Shown here: positions 56,575 through 64,000 of the stretch, in pieces
How the letters are laid out: each line of letters begins with the position of its first letter
Numbering within the stretch: the first letter of the stretch is position 1
Assembly: GCA_029204225.1 (NCBI GenBank)
Contig: CM055092.1
Coordinates: forward strand, 61,999,535-62,063,534
Source of the DNA: Diphasiastrum complanatum
Lineage: Eukaryota > Streptophyta > Lycopodiopsida > Lycopodiales > Lycopodiaceae
DNA length: 64,000 bases
Direction: 5' to 3'
Notes under the pieces: generated by a model
Seen by the model: the letters and a program-made list of their open reading frames with translations, nothing else
Databases searched by the model: none
What the model was told of the DNA's origin: nothing
Made by a program: the position numbers and the translations under genes

Positions 56575-57194
56575 GCTGAGATGCTCCTTCTCTACAACAA
56601 CCATGTCCAGTTGTGCCTGTAATAATGGCACTTGTTATTGTACAACTTGCATCGCCTGTGAAACCTGACCATTGGCATCTATTAGACTTTTTTGAAGCTG
56701 TTGCACATATGCCCGCTAGGTTGTCTCTATGTCTTTGGCCTGCTGCAATTCATTCTGTGCAGATTTCTCGTGTTCTTGTGTCACTTCTAACTCATTCTTC
56801 AGCCTTTGTAGCTCTTGTGCTTGAACTTGTATAGGCGATCACTTAATTGCTGCTTCTCTTGTATCAACTGGGTCAACAGAACACCAAGGTGCTGATAAAT
56901 TCCTTGTAAGTCTTTTGAGTGCAGTGATGTTGCCATTGAGGCATTGGTTGCTACTGATGATGCTGCTCCTGATGGTACTGAGACAACTATGGTGTTTTCC
57001 GGCTCCAATTCTTCGTCCAGAGAATCATCTTTGGGCGTGAAGCCCTCTGGAGCTATGGCATCCTTGGGACTTTGTCGTGATGGTATAATATTAAAAAATT
57101 TGTCATTGTCAGGGGCTAGCACTGACTCTACAGTTTGAGCAGCTGTGGTAGCCTGCTCGCCTTGGTATTCCATCATTTGATCGAGAGTGTCCAA
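56575..57194 (-). pseudogene. Accessory ORF of the third Tat-like element, N-terminal and coiled-coil part
   Basis: The open frame 57,194-56,799 starts MDTLDQMMEYQGEQ and has acidic, Ser/Ala-rich sequence followed by LGVLLTQLIQEKQQLSDRLY. After a frameshift at about 56,815 comes LQRLKNELEVTQEHEKSAQN and further heptad-like sequence, reaching EKEHLSKTV at the insertion point. Across the inserted gag-only element it continues ADLTDECDELL. A long coiled coil is therefore visible, which the accessory ORF at 29.2 kb does not show. Confidence 0.6.
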
Positions 57195-57479
57195 CTGGCC
57201 TTGGATCTAGAATTCTTCAAAGGTCGGTGCATTTTGGGATAGAGAAGTCAAGCTGGGTGTGGTGTCAAGGAGTTGGGATGGGGAACCTGGAGGCTTTCCC
57301 AAAATATCAAGCAAGAACTATTTATTGCCTGGGGAAAGTTTGGAGGACTGGGTATCTTTAGGAGGTGGAGGTTTGGAGTGTTGGCAATCGAGGAGGCGAA
57401 GAGGTTATGATGATGGCAGCAGGGATATGGAGGCAGATGAGGAAAGGACTTGAAAAATTCTTTTGGAACCTTCGGGCAT

Positions 57480-57660
57480 GATAACAATAGTACTAACCTT
57501 CACCAATATGAAAAATGGAATCAGAACAGTCGAATTGACTTAGGTTGAAACTTTGAAAAATTGCTTTCTGCGAAGGTTCCTTTCTGGCAAATGTTTAACC
57601 CTCGCCAACCCTTCTGAACCCTCACCGGAGCCTCTAAACACTCATGTGTACCCTGATCAC
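57480..57660. repeat. Short motif cluster upstream of the third accessory ORF
   Basis: Variants of the GGCGAAGGTT theme occur: AACCTTCGGGC (57,468), TAACCTTCACC (57,495), GCGAAGGTTCC (57,570), AACCCTCGCCAACCC (57,597) and AACCCTCACCGG (57,618). They lie at the same place, between pol and accessory ORF, as the arrays of the other two Tat-like elements. Confidence 0.5.
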
Positions 57661-59162
57661 TCACTATCTTGATAGGACAACCAAAATGGGCGATGATATT
57701 TTCATATAGAAATTTGGTGGTCGATTGCGCATCAACTACCCTTAACGCGTTGGCTTCGACCCATTTGGTCATATAATCCATAGCTGCCAAGATATATCTC
57801 GCTTGCGACCCTCATGTGGCAGGGTATATGGGACCAATAAAATCTAGACCCCACTTCTCAAATGGAGCTCTTGCCAAAATAGGATGCAACGCCTCAAAAT
57901 CCACTTTAGGTGGTGTTCTTGCTCTTTGGCAGACATCGCATCTTTGAATGAGCTCATGGGTATCCTTATATATCGTTGGACACCAGCATCCTGATTGTAG
58001 AATTTTCCTGACTGTAATTTTTGTGGTAAAATATCCTTCCCCCATGACTTCATGTGATAGTGTAATAATTTGAAGGGTCTCATGCTGCAAAATGCATCTT
58101 CTCAATATGCCATCCATTCCTCATCTATACAAATGTTCGGCCAAAAACTGATACAGTCTCGCTCTCCAAATCAAGTTCCGTTGCTGAGCATTGGCAAGGG
58201 TTGGATCGAGTTGTCCTCGCATAAAATATTCCACTATGTCTGTGGCCCAATCCAGTACCGTTATCCACATAGAATAAGGCAGCATCAGGTAACTCATCAT
58301 CATCAACTTCCTCTTTTGGGGCTGTCTTAATTCAGGGTACATGATCAACTACATAATGCCCTTACTCACTACTACTCGGAATTGAATTAAAAGTAGCCAT
58401 CACGTAATTCAGCCAATATTACAAGTTTTATTCATCAAGTACAAGAGTGGTTGGTGATGAGTATAGAATGCAAACAGTGTATCCATCAAGTAATGTTGAA
58501 ATTTCTTGATAGCAAATATCATTGCTAAAGCCTCGCGCTCTGTGGTAGTGTAATTCATCTCAGTAGCATCCAATTGTCTGCTGGTAAAGCATATAGGGTA
58601 GTCCTTCTTATACTCAACAGGTTGAGTTAATACTGTTCCCACTGCATACTTAGAGGCATTCGTATGTACATGGAACTCAATCTGCCAATTAGGAGGCCTT
58701 AGGATAGGTGCTGAATCAGTGCGTCCTTCAACTTCGGAAATGCTTCTAAGGCTTTTGTTGCCCAATAATGTAATTGAGCTTGTAAATGGGTCTCACTAGA
58801 TGCAAATGAGAAAATGAAAATCCAGTAATAATTTGCATGGCCCATGAATATATAGACCTCTCGGATGGTGCCAAGTGGAGGCAAATCCATGATGACACCG
58901 AACCTTTGAGAGATTAGTTGCAATGCCATGTCGAGAATTGACATGTCCCAGCATTAATCCATGCCTTAACCCTAATTGGCATTTTTTTTGGATTTAAGGC
59001 TATTTGATACCTTCGGCACTGTATGAGGACCTTTTCTAGTTGTGTCAAGTGTTCGTCGTCCTTTCCATGAACACACAAATCATCCAAGAAAATTAGCGTT
59101 GCAAAACCGAAAATCCATTTGCAAAAGCACAAGTAATGGATGGAGACAGGAGAGTCAGTCAC
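57521..59162 (-). pseudogene. Pol remains (RT end, RNase H, integrase) of the third Tat-like element
   Basis: In order on the minus strand: FLDDLCVHG (RT core), LNPKK, MGHANYYW, RNase H (EFHVHTNASKYAVGTVLTQP, TEREALAMIFAIKKFQHYL), integrase zinc finger (ILQHETLQIITLSHEVMGEG ... CDVCQRARTPP), WGLDFIGPIYP and MTKWVEANALRVVDAQSTT, then IVSDQGTHE. After that the frame runs straight into the motif cluster, so the Glu half of integrase is deleted. Stops and shifts separate the pieces. The RT is cut at 59,162, where a plus-strand copia sequence begins. The motifs are close to those of the 28-39 kb element but clearly a different family. Confidence 0.85.
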
Positions 59163-60870
59163 TAATCATCTTACCAAGATTCACGATCTTAGATACCAGC
59201 TTTCTATACTTGGAGAGGCTAATGCTGACAAAGACTTGGTGCCAATTGTTCTGAATAGCTTGTCATATGCTTATTAGAACTTTGTTATGATGATATCTAT
59301 GAGGGAGAAATTCCCTACCTATGAAGAGGTATATGGTCTCTTGTTATAGGAGGAGATGAGGAGGTTTAAACTCTCCAAGAGGGAGGATTTCCAAGAGCAT
59401 GCCTTTGCTTTTAAGAAGAAGCAGAATTCAGCCAAGGACAAGAAGAAAGGTAAAGGCAAAAAAAAAAGCAGAATCACAAGCACTTGATCAAGGAATGGAG
59501 AACTTGCAAATGTTAGAACACAATCCTCCTCAAATACCTCTTCCACACCTCGAAGGAAGGGGAATTGCAATTACTGTGGTAAATATGGTCACTTTGCTTT
59601 TGAGTGCAAGAAGAAGCTTGCAGAGCAAAAGAAGGGCACAAAGAAGCAAGGAGGAAATGTTGTAGAGAGTGTTGCAAGAGAGGAGCAGAATGACATAAGG
59701 CAAGCTGAGCTATTTTCTGTTGCATTGGCCTCACAAGCTACATCAAGTGGTTGGTACATTGACTCGGGTGCTTCAAAGGCACATGACCCCTCATAGGGAT
59801 TGGTTTGATACCTTTTTGGGGACTGATGATGGACAAGAGGTGTGCCTAGGTGACAACTTAACACACAAGGTCAAGGGGAAGGGCAAAGTTCTTGTAAGCT
59901 TCCATCAGGAGAAGTCAAAGTCATTAAGTAATAAGAATGTCTCATATGTACCAAGACTTGCTAAGAATATTCTTTCAGTAGGAGCTATCATTCAACAAAA
60001 TATGAAAGTAGAATTTGATGCTACTTCGTGTCTTGTATTGGATTTGAGTGATAATATGAAGGTTGTGGCCAAAGGATTGCAGGATGCTTATCTATACAGG
60101 TTCTACACTTCTATCCCTAGTTAGCATGCTATGCAGCAAAAGGAGGTGATGTGGATAGGTTGTGGCACGAGAGGTATGGACACCTTGGCTACCAAAGTAT
60201 GCAGGTGTCGAACCAACATCATATGGTGGAGGGGCTTCCAGCCATTAAGCCAAGCTCTTCAGTGTGTGAGGCTTGCGCTATGGGAAAGTAGCAAAGAAAA
60301 AAGTTTCCCAAGGAAAGCACCACGAGGGCAACATATATACTTGAGTTGGTGCATTCAAATTTGTGGGGGCTCAAAAAAATGGCGTAGCCGAGAGAAAGAG
60401 ACGAACTATTGTGGAGTGTACAAGGCACATGCTCAAGGCAAAGGGGTTGCCCAACTCTTTTTGGGGTGAGGCGATGCACACAACAGTGTTTCTTTTGAAT
60501 AGAAGTCCAACTAAGAAAATGGAAGGCAAGACTCCAGAAGAGGCATTTAGCGGCATCAAGCCTAAGGTGGGCACTTTGCGAGTGTTTGGTTGTACGGCAT
60601 ATGCCCATGTTCCCAAGGATGATAGGAAGTTGGATGCAAAATCAACAAAATGTATTTTCTTGGAATACAGCGAGGAAAGTAAAGCTTACCGACTTTATAA
60701 TCTCACTAGCAGGAAGAGGATCATAAGTTGAGATGTGATCTTCGAAGAGGATCAAACGCCTCCTATGGAGGAACAAGAGAATGAGGGTACAAGTGAGTTT
60801 GTTCCAATACTTGATGAACCGCATCCACATATTGAGGAGTCTCAGAGTTATGGACTTGGCTATTTACATT
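59163..60870 (+). pseudogene. Copia element remains with deleted integrase core
   Basis: Reading in changing frames: gag end (LGEANADKDLVPIVLNSLSY), Lys-rich basic stretch, canonical knuckle CNYCGKYGHFAFEC (CX2CX4HX4C), protease GWYIDSGASKAHDP, HERYGHLGYQSMQ with CEACAMGK (pre-integrase), LELVHSNLCG, then immediately NGVAERKRRTIVECTRHMLK and WGEAMHTTVFLLNRSPTKK, followed by LRVFGCTAYAHVPKDDRKLD and DVIFEEDQTPP. The catalytic integrase stretch between the first Asp region and the Glu block is missing, about 100 codons by comparison with ordinary copia. Reverse transcriptase is absent. Left and right edges are abrupt. Confidence 0.85.
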
Positions 60871-60879
60871 TGCCACGTC

Positions 60880-61110
60880 CATTCGCATCTACTTTACTGT
60901 TTTCCTTTTATGGGGGCCCCTCTTGGAGGGCGCACTATTGTCCCTCCCAGTTGACTCTTATCCTCTAGACCCCTTGTTAGGGCTTCCTGTTGGGTATAAG
61001 TAGGGCTCCAGTGTCACTTTCATTTTCAGCTTATGATATGGATCTCTCTCCTTTAGCCTCTTTAGTCTCTCTCTGTCTTGCTTTCAAGGATTAAGTCTTG
61101 CTTTTATGCG
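60880..61110. other. LTR- or promoter-like stretch
   Basis: GGGTATAAGTAGGGCTCC near 60,993 is a plausible TATA region, followed by CT-rich leader-like sequence. It could be part of an LTR, but no partner copy was seen. Confidence 0.35.
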
Positions 61111-61119
61111 TTTAGGAGG

Positions 61120-61349
61120 TCAAGGAGGGTGATGGAGCAACAACAAGGGAGGGAAAGAGAGGGACAACAAGGGTAGAGATGGAGGAACAACGAGGGTAGC
61201 GGGAGAGAGAGGCAGTGACGGTAGGGAGAGTGAGGAGCAGCGAGTGTAGATGGAGAGAGAGGCAGCGAGGGTAGTGGGAGAGAGAGAGGCAGCGAGGGTA
61301 GGGAGAGTGAGGAGCAGTGAGGGTAGATGGAGAGAGAGGTAGCGAGGGT

Positions 61350-61383
<34 letters not shown>

Positions 61384-61425
61384 GGGTAGCGAGGGAGGGA
61401 TAGCGAGGGTAGGAAAAGCGATAAA
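61120..61425. repeat. GA-rich minisatellite
   Basis: Units of the type GGAGAGAGAGGCAGCGAGGGTA and GGAGAGTGAGGAGCAGYGAG alternate. A longer unit recurs at about 61,226 and 61,304, and a GA dinucleotide run lies at about 61,350-61,377. Long open frames on the minus strand here (Ser/Leu/Pro-rich) are by-products. Confidence 0.85.
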
Positions 61426-61569
61426 ACAATGATGGATCTAGAGGAAAGGAGGTATGCACGGAGGATGGGCACTCTTCGGAAAAAAAAAATTTCGCTGAGG
61501 AAAGTGCTTTGATGCCAAGTTACGAATAGATCTGCAAGGAATCTAACATAAACAATAGGCAGAGTAGGT

Positions 61570-62260
61570 TGATTCCTCTTTTTCTTTTTGTTAACAATCC
61601 CTTTTGTCAGATTATTGAGTGGTGTCGCTACTTTAGTGTAATCCTCAATAAATCTCTGAAAGAAAACCGTAAATCCTACGAATTATTTAACTTGCTTAAC
61701 AGTTTGCGGAATTGGCCAATCAACCACTATCTTGATTTTATCCTCATCAATCTTGATCCCATAAGCAGTGATCTTATTATTCACACTTGGATTCCTTAGC
61801 ATAGAGTAACTCCTGCTAGAGTTTCATCAAGAAAATTCTAATATGCTCTATGTGTTCCTCAAAGGTCTTACTATAGACGAGAATATCATCTAAAAGCACT
61901 ACCACAAACTTCCCCAAATATGGACGAAAGAAATCGTTCATCGTTTGTTGACGTTGCTGGAGCATTCGTTAAAGCAAAAGGCAACACCAAGAACTCATAA
62001 TGGCCAGATCTAGTACGAATTCTGATTTAATTCTTATCTAATGGTACCTTGTTCTGAGATCAATCTTAGTGAAGTATTTAGCCCCACCAAAGTGATCTAC
62101 AACATCATTCTACGTAATGGATACTTATTCTTAATAGTCGCTTTTTTAACCCCTTGTAATCCACGCACATCCAGAAACTTCCATCATTCTTCGCTTTCAG
62201 AAGAACATCATGGTGACTTACTAGGTTGGATATGTCTCATCCTTAGATAGTTTTCTATTT
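61570..62260 (-). pseudogene. Gypsy reverse transcriptase fragment, chromovirus-like
   Basis: Minus-strand translation gives [50 protein letters not shown] followed by [14 protein letters not shown], then ITAYGIKIDEDKI and VVDWPIPQTVKQVK. These are the ordered blocks of plant gypsy RT, with catalytic LLDD at about 61,880. Several stops and a frameshift are present. RNase H and integrase do not follow on the left. Confidence 0.82.
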
Positions 62261-62690
62261 GATTCAAAATCTCTATCTCCTTTTCCTGAGACAACCTATA
62301 AGGTTGTCTCGAGATAACTTGACTCCCTGGAATTAACTCTATCATGTGGTCTACTGACCTAGACGGCGGTAAACTATGAGGTAATTGTAATGAAAAACAT
62401 CTCTAAATTCACTTATGATCTAATTATTCATTGCTTGTTCATGATCTCAATTCACTGAGTTAAGAATCATTGAAAATTCACAACCATTTAGATACACATC
62501 AGAAACATCCATAACATGAATAGCAAATATTAAAAAAACTTCATATTGTGAATGTCAAATGCCTCCATTGTATTAATTGTAGAAATTCCATCCGATGGAT
62601 GTGCAAAATTGCTGCCAAATAAAGTAAAAGTGGGAACGTGTTTCTCAAAATAAATCATCAAAGAAAAACTAGGACGGGGAGTAAAGACTC
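62261..62690. other. No clear gene; upstream remains of the gypsy fragment
   Basis: Minus-strand sequence next to the RT fragment has several stops and only faint pol-like character. Nothing further can be assigned. Confidence 0.35.
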
Positions 62691-62815
62691 TAACATCCCT
62701 TCCACTCAAAAAGGACATCGTCCGTGATGACAAAACTAGGGTACTGTGCACGCAAACCGTGCATGGTCTCCCAAGCAGCATCTGCGAGAGGTCTTCCATG
62801 CCAAGCAACTAACTA
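62690..62815 (-). pseudogene. Gypsy pol C-terminal (chromodomain-side) tail
   Basis: The minus strand reads VAWHGRPLADAAWETMHGLR, then AQYPSFVITDDVLFEWKG. This matches the W.G.P..EATWE.....FP.F.L.D.V...G end of plant gypsy chromoviruses. It lies only about 600 bases from the RT piece on its right, so most of RNase H and integrase is missing between them. Confidence 0.7.
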
Positions 62816-63379
62816 TATCAAAGATCAAGCAATTACACAGATGTTTCTCTTGCCTATCCAATATCCTTATTGGCTCATGGATCTCCACTACATGCTCCTG
62901 AATAGAGTCGCAACTGACTCACCTCTGTACACCACCGGAGTTGTTGACAACAACTGGCCTAATCAAGCCTCCTACAATAACCAGCACCCCATACTACTAG
63001 TGATCGTACTTGGCTCTCATTAGCACCACGATTGCTTGTCTTAAAAAAAATTTCAGCTAACTCAATCATTTTACCCATTGAGTTAGAAATTAGCTATATT
63101 AGGCACTTTGAGGAATTCCCACTGTAACAAGACTAGTAGGCCTAAAACCATATTGGGCCACCAAAAGTTATATAGGATCATCTCATAGGTCCAATCCACA
63201 CCAGGATGACTAGCATCAGTACTATCATGACATAAATGCAATATCTCCCTACATAGCCCTTTGCTAGAACAACAACTTTCCTTGGACTCGGTTTTATGCC
63301 TTTAGCTGACACGATAGAACTCAAATACGCTATCTCTTGTTATCATTAGCAAACAATATTTTATTCCTCAGGGTTGACA

Positions 63380-63840
63380 ATATAGTTCTAAGGTGAGTTA
63401 CATGCAACACAACACCACAACTGTAAACCAAAATGTCATCCTTAAACGGTCTAAGTACATCGTTCATCAACATCATACATGTTATTGGGGCATTAGTCAA
63501 TCAAAAAGAATAACCAAAAAGTTACAATGACCGAAACAAGTTTTGAAGCTAGTCTTATGCACATGCACTTCACGAACTCAGAGTTAATGATTTCCATTTT
63601 TCAAACAACTTTGCTTAAAATAGTAGCACTGTACAATAACAGATCGTCGATATGCAGAATAGGATATTGATGCTTGACAAACTCCTTGAACATCGAGTGT
63701 CCCATACCGATCTTTGCCCCTGGGGAGTTCAAGTGTCGATAAGCCCACACACATATGCCATGACCCATGTGTTGGTCTAGGTTCCATATGTTACTTTTGC
63801 AATCAGCAGTAAACATATCAAACAAAAACAGAAGCACATA
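63380..63840 (-). pseudogene. Second gypsy reverse transcriptase fragment
   Basis: Minus-strand translation contains LTNAPITCMMLMNDVLRPFK, then DDILVYSCGVVLHVTHLRTI and LRNKILFANDNK. These are the conserved TNAP.TF..LMN...RPF, (YL)DDILVYS and HL..VL..LR...L.AN.SK blocks. The segment between RPF and DDI is deleted, removing the Tyr-x of the YxDD site. It is a different lineage from the fragment at 61.6 kb. Confidence 0.75.
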
Positions 63841-64000
63841 TACTTACAATGAACCCCACACAACTGAGTTGCCATGTCAGATGTCCTGGAGGCACATCGG
63901 GCTCACCTCAAAGTGAATAGATTCTACCATCGCGCTGGAACTTGTACCCATGAGTACCCCAAGTGGTGTAGAGCTTCCGTGCTACGTGCGAACATGTCCC
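63841..64000. other. Window end, no clear assignment
   Basis: Probably the upstream continuation of the gypsy pol fragment on the minus strand, but too short and decayed to identify. Confidence 0.3.

Noticed and set aside
61104-61472. Minus-strand frames of 115-122 codons rich in Ser, Leu and Pro
   Set aside because: They are the translation of the GA-rich minisatellite and have no domain.
1-64000. CRISPR arrays, rRNA or tRNA genes
   Set aside because: No regularly spaced identical repeats with unique spacers, and no rRNA or complete tRNA cloverleaf, were noticed. The tRNA-like strings found are primer binding sites of LTR elements.

Overview
This window looks like nuclear DNA of a land plant with a large, repeat-rich genome. 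Nearly all recognisable sequence is LTR retrotransposon: Ty1/copia and Ty3/gypsy remains, several with the plant-type initiator-Met-tRNA primer site TGGTATCAGAGC. There are also a LINE 3' end, GC-rich hairpin elements and microsatellites. I see no bacterial genes, rRNA, tRNA or CRISPR. The one clear host gene is a minus-strand set of four exons (45,984-50,878) of an SLC19-type folate/thiamine carrier. That family is best known from animals and is not among the folate carriers I know from Arabidopsis, which hints at a non-angiosperm plant. This is inference only.

Layout. 1-2.2 kb: diverged 654-bp direct repeats, a copia gag/protease scrap, and a minus-strand gypsy LTR with its polypurine tract. 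2.2-6.1 kb: non-coding, then about 480-bp tandem repeats rich in ACGT/CACGTG cores. 6.4-10.8 kb: a decayed minus-strand copia element split by two facing LTR fragments. 10.8-14.2 kb: no gene recognised. 14.2-17.6 kb: a 411-bp GC-rich element with perfect 16-bp terminal inverted repeats, then an unrecognised frameshifted gene relic, itself split by GC-rich hairpins and a 30-bp repeat. 17.6-27.5 kb: one non-autonomous LTR family present as LTR-internal-LTR-LTR (flanked by CCTCC), a truncated second copy, and an inverted solo LTR (flanked by GTTGC). 28.4-38.9 kb: a 10.4-kb minus-strand Tat-like gypsy element with both LTRs, the site duplication AGGGA, broken gag-pol, and an intact 358-codon extra ORF in env position. 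It sits inside the extra ORF of another, older Tat-like element.

39.4-41.2 kb: CTAA/CTAG-rich low-complexity DNA, then an L1-like LINE 3' end. 42-46 kb: a lone LTR plus primer site and non-coding DNA. 46-51.5 kb: the SLC19-type exons with TE-filled introns. 51.5-59.2 kb: a third Tat-like element, truncated at its 5' end, whose accessory ORF is split by a 3.0-kb gag-only LTR element (site duplication GTTTT). 59.2-64 kb: a copia element lacking its integrase core, a GA-rich minisatellite, and two broken gypsy pol fragments.

The most unusual recurring theme is arrays of short, family-specific motifs in the non-coding parts of these LTR elements: GGCGAAGGTT, GACGAGTAAA, GACAAGTCGG, CACRTGTG, and a five-fold GTGCTGC...AAGCAC hairpin. 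The GGCGAAGGTT array brackets the coding region of the Tat-like element, and arrays with different motifs sit at the matching place in its relatives.
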